Shown in pieces: positions 1 to 9,909 of a DNA stretch of 64,000 nt. Positions within the stretch are counted from its first letter, which is position 1, and each line of letters starts with the position of its first letter. A program made the position numbers and the translations under genes. The stretch comes from Pedobacter sp. WC2423 (lineage in GTDB: Bacteria; Bacteroidota; Bacteroidia; Sphingobacteriales; Sphingobacteriaceae), in assembly GCF_040822065.1 (NCBI RefSeq), contig NZ_CP162005.1:1-64000 (forward strand), in the 5' to 3' direction. The notes beneath the pieces were generated by a model. The model did not search any database and had not been told where the DNA came from. It saw only the letters and a program-made list of their open reading frames with translations.

Positions 1-1431
1 ATGCAAAAAACTTGTACCGAAGTATGGAATAACTGTCTCCAGATTATTAAGGATAATATCCCGGTTCAAAGTTTTAAAACTTGGTTCGAACCGATTTCGG
101 CACTAAAATTGGAAGGCAACATATTAACTGTACAAGTGCCAAGTTTATTCTTTTATGAATGGCTGGAAGAGCATTATGTTGGTTTATTGCGCAAGACAGT
201 TAAACAGCAAATGGGAGAAGAAGGACGTTTAGAGTATAATATTGTGGTAGATAAATCGTCAAACAGCGGTTCACCATATACCACCAGCATGCCCTCAAAC
301 GGGAATGGGGCTGCTTCAAAAACACAATCAATGCCAGTTCCGGTATCAATCAATAAGGACATTAAAAACCCTTTTATTATACCAGGATTGAAGAAATTGA
401 ATGTTGATCCTCAATTGAATTCTCAATATACTTTTGAAAGTTATGTAGAAGGTGATTGTAACCGTTTAGCTCGTTCTGCTGGTTTTGCAGTAGCAGCAAA
501 ACCGGGTGCAACTTCATTTAACCCTTTAATGATCTATGGTGCTGTAGGATTGGGCAAGACCCACTTAGTACAGGCTATCGGTAATGAAATCAGACGTACT
601 TTACCAGACAAACTGGTTATATATGTGTCTTGTGAGAAATTCTGTCAGCAGTTTGTAGAGTCTCTGAAGAACAATACCATCAATGACTTTGTGAATTTTT
701 ACCAGGCAATGGATGTAATTATCATGGATGATGTCCACAATTTTGCTGGAAAAGAGAAAACTCAGGATATTTTCTTCCATATTTTCAATCACTTACACCA
801 ATCTGGTAAACAAATTATTATTACTTCAGATAAAGCACCAAAAGACCTCTCGGGTGTCGAAGAACGCTTGTTAAGTCGTTTCAAATGGGGACTTTCAGCT
901 GATTTACAGATTCCAGATCTGGAAACCAGGATTGCAATATTAAGAAAAAAGATGTACGCTGACGGGATTGAACTTCCTTCGGATGTAGTTGAATATGTAG
1001 CAAATAACATTGATAACAATGTACGTGAGCTGGAAGGAGCTATGGTTTCCTTGCTAGCGCAGTCTACGTTGAATAAAAAAGACATTGATCTTGGCTTAGC
1101 TAAATCAATGCTGAAAAACTTTATCAAAAACACTACGAAAGAGATTTCAATGGATTATATCCAGAAATTGGTTTGTGAGTATTTTGAAGTTCCTGTAGAG
1201 ATGGTGAAATCACCTACCCGTAAGCGTGAAATTGTACAGGCACGCCAGATTTCGATGTATCTGTCGAAAAGCCTTACTAAATCTTCTTTGAAAAGTATTG
1301 GTGCGTTTTACGGAGGCAGAGATCACTCTACGGTGATTTATGCGTGTCAGACGGTTGAAGATCTGATTGATACAGATAAGAAATTCAAAGGATATGTAAA
1401 TGATATTCAGAAAAAATTAAAGATGAGCTAG
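1..1431 (+). CDS. dnaA: Chromosomal replication initiator DnaA
   Basis: DnaA binds DnaA boxes at oriC as an ATP-dependent oligomer, melts the origin and helps load the helicase. The 476-aa product has the family's usual length and all four domains. Domain I is at about 1-90, with a Ser/Pro/Asn-rich linker at about 85-125. The AAA+ core has a Walker A (GAVGLGKTH, residues 180-188) and a Walker B with Asp243-Asp244 (IIMDDVHNF). The C-terminal DNA-binding domain has the signature GGRDHST near residue 440. The window starts at its ATG, so upstream DnaA boxes, promoter and origin lie outside. It is convergent with the SPFH gene, with a shared terminator between them. Identification is secure. Confidence 0.98.
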   Translation: MQKTCTEVWNNCLQIIKDNIPVQSFKTWFEPISALKLEGNILTVQVPSLFFYEWLEEHYVGLLRKTVKQQMGEEGRLEYNIVVDKSSNSGSPYTTSMPSNGNGAASKTQSMPVPVSINKDIKNPFIIPGLKKLNVDPQLNSQYTFESYVEGDCNRLARSAGFAVAAKPGATSFNPLMIYGAVGLGKTHLVQAIGNEIRRTLPDKLVIYVSCEKFCQQFVESLKNNTINDFVNFYQAMDVIIMDDVHNFAGKEKTQDIFFHIFNHLHQSGKQIIITSDKAPKDLSGVEERLLSRFKWGLSADLQIPDLETRIAILRKKMYADGIELPSDVVEYVANNIDNNVRELEGAMVSLLAQSTLNKKDIDLGLAKSMLKNFIKNTTKEISMDYIQKLVCEYFEVPVEMVKSPTRKREIVQARQISMYLSKSLTKSSLKSIGAFYGGRDHSTVIYACQTVEDLIDTDKKFKGYVNDIQKKLKMS

Positions 1432-1451
1432 GTTAATCCTGGTTGAAATAG

Positions 1452-1478
1452 AAAAAGGCACCCATAAGGTGCCTTTTT
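1452..1478. terminator. Bidirectional intrinsic terminator between dnaA and SPFH gene
   Basis: A perfect 11-bp inverted repeat, AAAAAGGCACC / GGTGCCTTTTT, encloses a 5-nt loop. It has an A-tract on one side and a T-tract on the other, so it can stop both convergent genes. Confidence 0.9.
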
Positions 1479-1491
1479 TGTTTGTGCGCTG

Positions 1492-3441
1492 TTAAGGGGT
1501 TATGCGCGATGTAGCCGGATCAATGAGTTCAGCTACAATGACTTCCTTTCTCTTTTCAGGATCCATCATTTCCATGAGCTTTAGTCCTAAAAGCCCGTCC
1601 ATCGCTGAACCACCATTATTTCCATTACCACCAATCAATACATCAGGTATAAGTTTGATCTTACCTTTTGATAGTTCTTCTGTAATCTTATAGCGGGTGA
1701 AGTTTTCCCCTCCTAAGGCTTTTACTGCCAGCTCATAAGCTTCTGCGGTAGACTTTCCAATCGCTAAGATTTTCCCGGCTTCTGCACCCCCGGTTAAAGA
1801 GATTAATTCAGCTTCTGCTGATGCTCTTAACTTAATAGCCTCTGAATCAGCTTGTGCTCTTGCTTTTGTGGCTTCTGCTTCTGCATGGGCGCGCATTTTA
1901 GTGGCCTCAGCCTCTGCGCCAACCGCTAATTTTACACCAGCTGCATCACCTTCAGATTTCTTAACGGTTGCGCTTGCAGTACGTTCGGCAATCTCTACGC
2001 TTTGCTGCGCTTTAACAATATCTTTTTGCATATCTGCAATGGCAGTTTCCTTTTCCATCCCCTGACGTGTCTCCTGAGCCTGTTTTTGCGTATTATAAGT
2101 GACTTTCTGCTCTTCGGCAATCTTCCGGTCAGTCAATGTTTTCATGAGTGATTCTGGTGGAACTATGTCTCCGATCAGCGTATCAACGGCGTTTACATTA
2201 TACTCATCCAATACTTTACGAATATGTTCTCTTGCGGATTCCTGACGCTCTTTACGTGTGCTTAAGAAGGCAATCACATCGCTGTCCTGCGCTGAATTAC
2301 GGAAATAGTTTCCAATAGTCGGCTCTAAAACCTGCGATACCAGGTTGACCATATTTCCGAAACGGGCAATAACTTTAGGCGCTTCTGTAGTTGGAACGTG
2401 GATAATCTGTGAGACATCAAGGTTAAACGGGAAGCCATCTTTTGAACGTACAGTGATCGTAGACAGGTTTTTATCTAAATTATGTGCTTCACTGCGGGCG
2501 CTTGCCCAGTTCAGTACCAGGTTAGTGGTTGGTACCAGTTCCACTTTCATGATGTATTTATTAATCGGGTATTTGCCGGGGCCTAATGGTTCCAGCCAAA
2601 CGCCTTTAGAACCTTTTCCAACGATATTACCATGTTTGAAATCGCTTCCTGTCAGGTCATTTCCATCATTTCCGATGTAAGAAATCACCACTCCAACGTA
2701 ACCTATAGCTATTTCCATCATCGGGATTTCTTCCATTTGTATCGCCCAGGGATTTAAGTTGTAAGAACCCGCAAGGATGACTTGTGGCTGTAAACCTCTG
2801 TTACCGCCGCTTTTAATGAAGTTATCAAAATTCTGGAAGTTGTTATGGCCATCTACCAGCTTACCAGCAATCTGGTTAGCCTCAATTGGTAAACCGTCCA
2901 GCGTAGTTACAATGCCGACCATACTTTCCTGGATACGGATCATATCGGTTACTGAAATCTGGAACAGCATTGTATTGATCCGGTAAGAGCCAGAGGTGAT
3001 ATAGGAGGCTTGACGGCCACGCTGCCCGCCATTTTCAAGAAATTTTACGGCATCCTGGTAGTTGTCAGATTCTACCCGGTGCCCAAGGATGTTTCCTGTG
3101 GGTATTTCAGCACCATCTTTAGCCATGATCAGGCCAATTTTTCCTTCGGGAATAATTGTGAATTGTTCCATAGTCACACTATATTGCCAAAACCACATCC
3201 CGAAATAAAGGCCCGGTGCAAGGGTCTTTCCCTGGAAGCCTGCTTCGCCTTTAATGGCTATAATGCGACCATCAGGAAGTTCTTTGTCTGAGCCGAAAAG
3301 AACGAATTTTTTAGTAATCAGTCCTACTTTATCTTCAGGGACGATCACCATTCCGAATAAAAACCGCAGGATATATTTGTATAATACAACACATAAAAGG
3401 GCTATTAGAACCCAGTAATAATTAGAAATGAGCGCTTCCAT
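1492..3441 (-). CDS. Flotillin-like SPFH/Band 7 membrane protein
   Basis: A 649-aa protein with one N-terminal membrane helix (about residues 7-30), followed by an extended SPFH/prohibitin-type region. An Ala/Glu/Lys-rich heptad segment at about 455-560 (repeats of the type AEAEATKxRA) is a long coiled coil. This is the architecture of flotillins, which oligomerise on membranes and scaffold microdomains. The start is at the helix-preceding MEALISNYYW. It stands alone, convergent to dnaA. The family assignment is clear; the physiological role is inferred only from the family. A second, shorter SPFH protein is encoded at 27222-28076. Confidence 0.85.
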   Translation of the reverse strand: MEALISNYYWVLIALLCVVLYKYILRFLFGMVIVPEDKVGLITKKFVLFGSDKELPDGRIIAIKGEAGFQGKTLAPGLYFGMWFWQYSVTMEQFTIIPEGKIGLIMAKDGAEIPTGNILGHRVESDNYQDAVKFLENGGQRGRQASYITSGSYRINTMLFQISVTDMIRIQESMVGIVTTLDGLPIEANQIAGKLVDGHNNFQNFDNFIKSGGNRGLQPQVILAGSYNLNPWAIQMEEIPMMEIAIGYVGVVISYIGNDGNDLTGSDFKHGNIVGKGSKGVWLEPLGPGKYPINKYIMKVELVPTTNLVLNWASARSEAHNLDKNLSTITVRSKDGFPFNLDVSQIIHVPTTEAPKVIARFGNMVNLVSQVLEPTIGNYFRNSAQDSDVIAFLSTRKERQESAREHIRKVLDEYNVNAVDTLIGDIVPPESLMKTLTDRKIAEEQKVTYNTQKQAQETRQGMEKETAIADMQKDIVKAQQSVEIAERTASATVKKSEGDAAGVKLAVGAEAEATKMRAHAEAEATKARAQADSEAIKLRASAEAELISLTGGAEAGKILAIGKSTAEAYELAVKALGGENFTRYKITEELSKGKIKLIPDVLIGGNGNNGGSAMDGLLGLKLMEMMDPEKRKEVIVAELIDPATSRITP

Positions 3442-3649
3442 AATTGAAGTTTTTTTTATGCAAGGTATATTATTTTATCAAGCATTATCTGTAAACCAGA
3501 TTATATTCTGATGTGTTTTTATGGGTAATATAATTTATTTAAGAGTAATTATTTGTGTTTTTATGTAAATTTTGTTGGATAGAACTAATAGCTTTAATTG
3601 AATTTTCTCCGGGTTTTAAAAACCTTATATTCAGCTTAAATTAATTTGT

Positions 3650-4633
3650 ATGAAAGTAGCCGTTTTTAGTACGCAATCTTATGATAAACAGTATTTTAAT
3701 CTCGTAAATGAAGATTTTAATCATGAGTTTATTTTCCTCGAACCATCTTTAAATGCAGATACGGCGATTTTAGCTGACGGATGCCGTGGCGTTTGCGTTT
3801 TTGTAAATGATAAAGTAGATGCTAAAACATTACAAATACTGCATCAGCATGGTACAGATACCATTGTATTGCGCTGTGCGGGCTTTAATCAGGTAGATCT
3901 TGATTTTGCTAAAGAATTAGGAATGAAGGTGTACAGAGTGCCTTCTTACTCACCTGAGGCCGTAGCAGAGCATGCAGTTGCAATGGTCATGACTTTGAAC
4001 CGTAAAACGCACAAGGCCTATAACCGCGTAAGAGAGGGTAATTTTTCTTTAGAGCGGTTGATTGGTTTTAATCTGAACGGCAAAAAGGCTGGTATTATCG
4101 GATTGGGGCAAATCGGTCTTGCCTTTGCGAAAATAATGCAGGGTTTTGGTTGTGAAGTGATTGCATATGATCCTGTAGTGAAGACCGCACCTTCTTATAT
4201 CAACCTTACAGATCTGGATACTTTAATGACAACGGCAGACCTGATCTCAATTCATTGCCCTTTAAATGAGCATACACACTATTTGATTAATAAACAACGC
4301 TTTGAGCAGATGAAAGTGGGAGTGATGCTGATCAATACCAGCAGAGGGGCAATTTTAGATACGCATGATGCAATTGAGGCGCTTAAGCAAGGCAAACTGG
4401 GGTACTTAGGGATTGATGTTTATGAACAGGAAGACAAGCTTTTCTTCCGGGATCTTTCAGAAAGCCTGATTGAGGATGAACAGATTCTCAGGTTGATGAG
4501 TTTCTCTAATGTACTGATTACTGCGCATCAGGGTTTCTTCACTACGGAGGCCCTGACCGAGATTGCACAAACTACTTTGCAGAACCTGAATGCTGCAGAA
4601 TCAGGCCAGTCTACGGCAAATATACTGACCTGA
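3650..4633 (+). CDS. D-2-hydroxyacid dehydrogenase, D-lactate dehydrogenase type
   Basis: An NAD-dependent D-isomer 2-hydroxyacid dehydrogenase of 327 aa, the normal length for fermentative D-lactate dehydrogenase (LdhA/DdhA type), which interconverts pyruvate and D-lactate. The Rossmann motif is GLGQIG (about residues 149-154). The catalytic Arg lies in NTSRGA and the catalytic His in TAHQGF near the C-terminus, with an acidic residue between them, as the family requires. It is monocistronic. Its stop is 8 bp from the stop of the convergent SelO gene, without an obvious hairpin between. Substrate preference is inferred from overall resemblance to LdhA. Confidence 0.85.
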   Translation: MKVAVFSTQSYDKQYFNLVNEDFNHEFIFLEPSLNADTAILADGCRGVCVFVNDKVDAKTLQILHQHGTDTIVLRCAGFNQVDLDFAKELGMKVYRVPSYSPEAVAEHAVAMVMTLNRKTHKAYNRVREGNFSLERLIGFNLNGKKAGIIGLGQIGLAFAKIMQGFGCEVIAYDPVVKTAPSYINLTDLDTLMTTADLISIHCPLNEHTHYLINKQRFEQMKVGVMLINTSRGAILDTHDAIEALKQGKLGYLGIDVYEQEDKLFFRDLSESLIEDEQILRLMSFSNVLITAHQGFFTTEALTEIAQTTLQNLNAAESGQSTANILT

Positions 4634-4641
4634 TTCCGGGC

Positions 4642-6198
4642 TTAAGAACTACAGGAGAGCGTGGAACTTCCGGGCTGGTCGTTTGCCCATTCCGGTCTTA
4701 ATTTAAAGAATTCATCATGCGCCGCTGAATAAGGATTTCTGATCGCTTCCTGCAATTTTATAAAGAGGGTTTGTTCACCTTTTTCCAGTTCTTGTATGGC
4801 TTGAAGCAGCAAATAATTTCTTAAAATAAAGCGCGGGTTAGTTTTTCTCATTAGCTCTTTTGATGCTTCAGGTGAAATCTGGTTCTCGCTGATTCTCTTT
4901 TGGTAAGACTTTATGGTTTGGTAGAGTTCTTGTTGTGTGTCTTTGTTGGGAAGCTCATAAAATGAAGGTGAGAAATGTGCCGAAACTGACTCTTCAGTAT
5001 TAGTTTGAGCAGGCAGTGAAATGAGCAGCTGATAGAAAATTGTCATATCAGCTTTGAGTAAATTCAAGGTCTTTTCAACCGCCTCGATGAGCCCCTGATC
5101 GGCTGCTTTAAACGCATCAAGACCAAGCTTGTCTGCCATCATAGCGTGGTACCTGGAGAAGTAAATTGTCTTGTAGTTTTCGAGTGCTGCTGACAGCTGT
5201 TCGGTTTCTTCAAACAGCGGGGCAATAGCACTGGCCAGGCAACCTAAATTCCAGTAGCCAATGGATGGCTGACGACCATAAGCGTATCGTCTGCCGGGAA
5301 GATCTGTGGTGTTTGGTGTGAATTCAGGATCATACTGATCCAGGAAAGAGAAAGGGCCGTAATCAATAGTCAGACCGAGGATTGACATATTATCGGTATT
5401 CATGACGCCATGAACAAAACCTACCCTGATCCATTCTACCATCAGGCTCGCTGTTTTCTCTACGACTTCTTCAAACCAGGCCAGCGTCTGGTTTTCTCCT
5501 GTCAGATGAGGGAAGAACCTGGCTATGGTCCATGTGGTGAGTTTTTGCAGCTGAGGAATTTCCTGCCTTGCAGCAAGCATCTCGAAATTTCCAAAGCGCA
5601 GGAAGCTTGGGGCTGTACGCATCACAATGGCTCCTTTTTCATAAGCAGCATTTCCATCGTAAAACAGATCCCGCATCACCTGGTCTCCGGTAGTGACCAG
5701 GGCCAGAGCTCTTGTAGTAGGGATGCCAAGATAGTGCATGGCCTCACTCATCAAATATTCGCGTACAGACGATCTGAGGACCGCTCTGCCGTCTCCTCTT
5801 CGGGAATATGGTGTTGGGCCGGCCCCTTTAAGCTGAAGCTCGTAAACGGCTTTATTTGAATTTTCCCATTCTCCCAGGGTAATTGCGCGTCCGTCTCCGA
5901 GCTGTCCTGCCCAGTTTCCAAACTGATGACCTGCATAACAGGCTGCATAAGGATACATGGAAGGGGTGATCAGGTTACCACCAAGGATGCTGATATCGTT
6001 TTCATCTGGTTTACCGATTTGAATTTCTTCAGCCAGTTCAGCAGACCACGCTATTAATTCAGGATTTTTAACTGGGGTAGGGATAGCTTTGCTATATAAA
6101 ACGCCGGGAGTTTGTCTGGGTGGAAAGTTTCCGCTTTCATCACCATCAAATGTGGTGGTGAATTCATTTTTAAACGTTTTTGTACTTAAGTTTTCCAT
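4642..6198 (-). CDS. selO: Protein adenylyltransferase SelO (YdiU/UPF0061)
   Basis: A 518-aa SelO-family pseudokinase, which transfers AMP from ATP to Ser/Thr/Tyr of target proteins in redox homeostasis. Visible hallmarks are the N-terminal CYAGHQFGNWAGQLGDGR block, the QLKGAGPTPYSRRGDGRA segment, the HGVMNTDNM catalytic-loop-like motif and the following IDYGPFSFLD metal-binding motif. The bacterial family often ends in a Cys-containing tail (selenocysteine in some eukaryotes); here the product ends SSTLSCSS. It is monocistronic, with about 290 bp of non-coding DNA before the divergent sigma factor. Confidence 0.93.
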   Translation of the reverse strand: MENLSTKTFKNEFTTTFDGDESGNFPPRQTPGVLYSKAIPTPVKNPELIAWSAELAEEIQIGKPDENDISILGGNLITPSMYPYAACYAGHQFGNWAGQLGDGRAITLGEWENSNKAVYELQLKGAGPTPYSRRGDGRAVLRSSVREYLMSEAMHYLGIPTTRALALVTTGDQVMRDLFYDGNAAYEKGAIVMRTAPSFLRFGNFEMLAARQEIPQLQKLTTWTIARFFPHLTGENQTLAWFEEVVEKTASLMVEWIRVGFVHGVMNTDNMSILGLTIDYGPFSFLDQYDPEFTPNTTDLPGRRYAYGRQPSIGYWNLGCLASAIAPLFEETEQLSAALENYKTIYFSRYHAMMADKLGLDAFKAADQGLIEAVEKTLNLLKADMTIFYQLLISLPAQTNTEESVSAHFSPSFYELPNKDTQQELYQTIKSYQKRISENQISPEASKELMRKTNPRFILRNYLLLQAIQELEKGEQTLFIKLQEAIRNPYSAAHDEFFKLRPEWANDQPGSSTLSCSS

Positions 6199-6490
6199 AA
6201 AATCCTGCTTCTTTTGAATTCACAAAGGTAGAGCCATTTGATGGGCTTTAATAAATCTTTCCATTTATTTTATACGCATTGTAAAGAGAAAATTTGTTAC
6301 TGTGGTGAAGTTTTATTAACTTATACGTGTGTTACCAGGTGCCTGATTTATTGAATACAGCGTAAATTGTTTTTGTAAAACTAAAATTATCTCTTCGGAA
6401 AATGAACGGAATGAATGGTGATAATCTATTGCGATCCTTATTGGAAGAGGGTAAATTTAAATAATTACTCAGGTTAAATTAATTAATCCT

Positions 6491-7084
6491 ATGAACAGAG
6501 CTTATAGTCAAAAAATAATGGTGGTCGCCAGCGAAGACAAAGTTTCTGTTCAGAAAGATTTTTTTGAAAGAGAAATGGTGCTGGAATTAAAAGCGCAAAA
6601 CCAGCTGTCTTTTAACCGCTTGTATACGAATTATGCGTCTATGTTATTAGGCGTAATCTCCAAAATGGTTTCTTCCAGAGAAGTAGCTGAAGATATTTTG
6701 CAAGAGACTTTTATCAAGATCTGGAAGTCAATTGATCAATATGATGAGGAGAAGGGCAGATTATTTACATGGATGGCCTGTTTAGCACGCAATACCGCAA
6801 AAGACTACCTCAAAGGGAAAAATTTTGCAAAGAGTATCAGGAATGATGACATCGATAGTGTGTATTCCAAGGTTAATGATTTTCATTATTTTAGGTATAA
6901 TACCGATGTCATCGGCTTGCGTGAGCTGATGGGCGTGCTATCAGATTCGCAGAAGCAAATTATTAACCTGGTCTATTTTCAGGGCTACACGCAGCTGGAA
7001 GTTGCTGATAAACTTCATATTCCTTTAGGCACCGTAAAATCAAAAATCAGGCAGGCTGTGAAAGAATTAAGGGGCTATTTTTAA
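6491..7084 (+). CDS. RNA polymerase sigma factor, ECF type
   Basis: A 197-aa sigma-70 family protein with region 2 (about residues 35-105, including EVAEDILQETFIKIW and a Trp-rich -10 recognition segment) and region 4 (about 135-195, helix-turn-helix with GYTQLEVADKLHIPLGTVKSKI). No anti-sigma gene is adjacent, unlike FecI/FecR pairs; the neighbour on the opposite strand is a fucosidase. The subgroup looks like the cytoplasmic-partner-independent ECF factors common in Bacteroidota, but target promoters cannot be read from the sequence. Confidence 0.9.
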   Translation: MNRAYSQKIMVVASEDKVSVQKDFFEREMVLELKAQNQLSFNRLYTNYASMLLGVISKMVSSREVAEDILQETFIKIWKSIDQYDEEKGRLFTWMACLARNTAKDYLKGKNFAKSIRNDDIDSVYSKVNDFHYFRYNTDVIGLRELMGVLSDSQKQIINLVYFQGYTQLEVADKLHIPLGTVKSKIRQAVKELRGYF

Positions 7085-7088
7085 TGCG

Positions 7089-9002
7089 CTATTTGTAAAC
7101 CTCCAGTTCTGCAATACGCATGACCCCATTTTCAGTGTTCTGTAATCTCAGGTATCTTGCTGTTGTTTTTCCTGTTAGTGTGATGCGTTGTAAAATAGGG
7201 TTAGCCTTGATATTTGAAAATTCTCCGGCTGCAATTTTCTGCCAGTTTTTACCATCTGCACTGCTGAACAGTTCATACTTTTCAATGGCTCCGTTTGCTG
7301 TTCCATCTTGTCCGGGTAAATAACCTACTGCCGAAAATGTCAGTGGTTTTCCAAAATCGACGTCAATGTAGTTACTGCTTTTCGTTTCGAAAAATGTAGA
7401 TTGATCATTGTCTATGCTTTTTTTAAGCTCAAGCTGTGCTGTAACAGCTGATGCAGTTGCTTTCCAGTTTGTTTTGGTGTAAGCATCTTCCTGATTTTGA
7501 CTGGTCGCTGGTTTGAGTTCTGGTTCCAGGTACAGACCAATTTCGCTCAATGCAATAGCTACAGGTGCATATACATGGATGCGGATCTTTGCAGTTTTTT
7601 CCGGTTGTGGCAAACGGATGATCCGGTTGGCGCCAATACTGGTTGCTTTCGCCAATTCTTCCCACCGTTTATTTTTGAAGACCTCCACTGTCACACTATC
7701 AATCCTTTGTCCGAGCTTAATATTTTCACGAAGCTGTACGATACTGAATTGTACGGGCTTTTTAAAATCAAGTTGTGCCCAGGCACTGTGAACGGCGTCA
7801 TCTGTAGCCCAGTAGCTGTATCTGTCTGCATCAGTCAGGTTAACTGCGCCAAATTTACCAGGTTGTTTGTTTCGTGTGTCAGAGAGGCTTATTTTAGCTT
7901 CTTTAGCCAGGTTATGTGCGAATACCTGTTGCAGTAATTTCCCGAATGCAGCTAGTGTGCTGACGTCTTTTGGATGAAGAATTCCTTCGGTAGTTGGAGA
8001 AAGTCCAAGATCCAGCGCTCCGCCATGGCCAACTGATTTGCAGTAGATGTTAAATAATTCTGCTACAGTTTTAACCTTACTATCCTGATCCGCATGGTAA
8101 AACCATCCCGGGCGCAGGGATACATCGCCTTCAAATGGTATCCATTGTTTACCGCCCCTTGTACCGCTGCCAAGGTTAGAATCTTGCAGGAAACCAGGCA
8201 TTGGTGGCTTATCTCCGTTTCCTTTCAGTGTAATCGTAGACCAGCTTGTTTCTGGCGCAATCCCTTTTTCATTGCCTACCCAGCGTACATCAAGACCTAT
8301 ATCACTGAAAATACTGGCATTGGGTTGTAGTTTTCTGGTAATTTCCCACGTATTCAGCCAGTCGTAATAAGTGGACTGATCTACTTGTCTTTTCTCGTTT
8401 TTTCCGCCATAAGAGCCATCACCGCCATTTGCGCCATCATGCCAGCTCATAAATAGATCGCCATAGTTGGTATAGAGTTCTTTAAGCTGATTGCGGTAGG
8501 TGGTAAGGTAGGCTGGTGTTCCATAATCCGGATTGTTGCGATCCCATGGGGAGCAATAAATTCCGAATTTCATTCCTGTTTGTTTTGCTGCCTGCTGAAA
8601 TTCTCTGACCATATCACCTTTACCGTTCTTCCATGGGCTTTCGCTAATATTATAGGCAGCAGTTTTTGTTGGCCAGAGTGCAAAACCATCATGGTGTTTA
8701 GCCACGTATACAATTCCTTTAAAGCCCCCGGATTTAGCTGCACTTACGATTTGAACGGCACTGAATTTGGAAGGATTAAACAGAGCAGGGTCAGCATCTC
8801 CGTAACCCCATTCTTTGTTTTGAAAGGTGGTTGGGGTGAAATGAATGATACAATACATTTCTGTTTCCTGCCATTTAAGCTGTCTTTCTGTAGGAATAGC
8901 ACCATAAGGCTGAGGTGCTCCAGCTAAGTGCTGGGCATAGGAACCTGTGGATAATAAAATGGCTGACAGGATTAAAATATGCTGTTTTGTAAATAATTTC
9001 AT
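7089..9002 (-). CDS. Alpha-L-fucosidase, GH29, with C-terminal discoidin-like domains
   Basis: A 637-aa secreted glycosidase that removes terminal alpha-L-fucose from glycans. It starts with a signal peptide (MKLFTKQHILILSAILLSTG, cleavage after SYA). The catalytic GH29 barrel covers about 25-360, with typical FTPTTFQNKEWGYG, AKHHDGFALW and LFMSWHDGA blocks; the last holds the probable nucleophile Asp. The C-terminal ~270 residues are beta-rich with F5/8 type C-like features (STFFETKSSNYIDVDFGKPL and TARYLRLQ), suggesting carbohydrate binding. No SusC/SusD pair is nearby, so it is an orphan rather than part of a full polysaccharide utilisation locus. Confidence 0.9.
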   Translation of the reverse strand: MKLFTKQHILILSAILLSTGSYAQHLAGAPQPYGAIPTERQLKWQETEMYCIIHFTPTTFQNKEWGYGDADPALFNPSKFSAVQIVSAAKSGGFKGIVYVAKHHDGFALWPTKTAAYNISESPWKNGKGDMVREFQQAAKQTGMKFGIYCSPWDRNNPDYGTPAYLTTYRNQLKELYTNYGDLFMSWHDGANGGDGSYGGKNEKRQVDQSTYYDWLNTWEITRKLQPNASIFSDIGLDVRWVGNEKGIAPETSWSTITLKGNGDKPPMPGFLQDSNLGSGTRGGKQWIPFEGDVSLRPGWFYHADQDSKVKTVAELFNIYCKSVGHGGALDLGLSPTTEGILHPKDVSTLAAFGKLLQQVFAHNLAKEAKISLSDTRNKQPGKFGAVNLTDADRYSYWATDDAVHSAWAQLDFKKPVQFSIVQLRENIKLGQRIDSVTVEVFKNKRWEELAKATSIGANRIIRLPQPEKTAKIRIHVYAPVAIALSEIGLYLEPELKPATSQNQEDAYTKTNWKATASAVTAQLELKKSIDNDQSTFFETKSSNYIDVDFGKPLTFSAVGYLPGQDGTANGAIEKYELFSSADGKNWQKIAAGEFSNIKANPILQRITLTGKTTARYLRLQNTENGVMRIAELEVYK

Positions 9003-9160
9003 TTGTAATCAATTGATAAGCCTAAGATAGTATTCTTCTTTTTCTTTCCCTGGGTTTGTCACAGTTTTCTCACCTTTTAGTTAAATAATGGATTGTTCAG
9101 AATTTAAAATAATCCTTTTAGTTACTGCATAGTCATAATGCCAAATTGATTCATTTGATT

Positions 9161-9901
9161 ATGAAAACTCTAAATCTTAAATCGTTACTATTTATAGTTG
9201 CCCTGCTGGTATTCAGCGGACTTACCACGAGTGTTTTTGCGCAAAGAGGTGGTCGTGGTGGCGGCGGCAGGTCTTTTCATGGGCCCTCAAGAGGCTCATT
9301 TGGCGGCGGCTCAGTGCATATCGGCGTTCGTACTGGTTATCGTACCGGTTATCATTACCGTCCGGGTGGCTGGGGCTTTAGAAGACCGTATTATGCTTAC
9401 CACTCTTACCGCAGTTTTTACAGACCTTATGTAGGCTTTGGAATCAGCGTTCTTCCTTTTGGGTATTACCCGTTTTTTTATGGAAATAGCCAGTTTTATT
9501 ATTCTGGTGGATTATTCTACAGACAGTATGATGATACTTATAAGGTGGTTGTTCCCCCGGTAGGAGCTTCGGTTCCTTCGCTTCCTTCAGATGCGCAGCA
9601 GGTGGTGATTAACGGACAAACTTATTATGAGTATAAAGGAGTGTATTACAGCGAATCTCAGGATCAGGATGGGAAAACGATTTATATCGTAGCGGGTAAA
9701 GATGGGGTACTGAATACAGCTAATGGAAATGATACGACAGACAATGGCCCGCAGATTGGCGATGTGGTGAATGAGCTGCCTGAAGGTTATAAAGAAGTAA
9801 TGGTTAAAGGTAATAAATACTATGTTTCTGATTATGGAGTCTATTATGAACAGATTTTTGGTGAGGATGGAAAGGTTTCTTATAAAGTGATTGGGAAATA
9901 A
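9161..9901 (+). CDS. Secreted Gly/Arg/Tyr-rich protein, DUF6515-like
   Basis: Start chosen at 9161 because it begins a clean signal peptide (MKTLNLKSLLFIVALLVFSG, cleavage after SVFA). An in-frame ATG 15 bp upstream would add only five residues. The mature protein has an N-terminal RGGRGGGGR stretch and then many Tyr/Gly/Arg residues with hydrophobic patches. It ends in two similar C-terminal repeats, each containing a QTYYEYKGVYY- or NKYYVSDYGVYY-type core, at about residues 148-170 and 215-240. This pattern matches the DUF6515 family of Bacteroidota. Function is unknown; an envelope location is inferred from the signal peptide. Confidence 0.75.
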   Translation: MKTLNLKSLLFIVALLVFSGLTTSVFAQRGGRGGGGRSFHGPSRGSFGGGSVHIGVRTGYRTGYHYRPGGWGFRRPYYAYHSYRSFYRPYVGFGISVLPFGYYPFFYGNSQFYYSGGLFYRQYDDTYKVVVPPVGASVPSLPSDAQQVVINGQTYYEYKGVYYSESQDQDGKTIYIVAGKDGVLNTANGNDTTDNGPQIGDVVNELPEGYKEVMVKGNKYYVSDYGVYYEQIFGEDGKVSYKVIGK

Positions 9902-9909
9902 TTTATAAG

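Noticed and set aside
1..1500. Replication origin next to dnaA
   Set aside because: The window starts at the dnaA ATG; no cluster of DnaA boxes was seen in the first 1.5 kb, so the origin, if near, is outside.
6402..6464. 20-codon open frame just upstream of the ECF sigma gene
   Set aside because: Too short to support; no family, no promoter of its own; could be a leader peptide, but nothing shows it.
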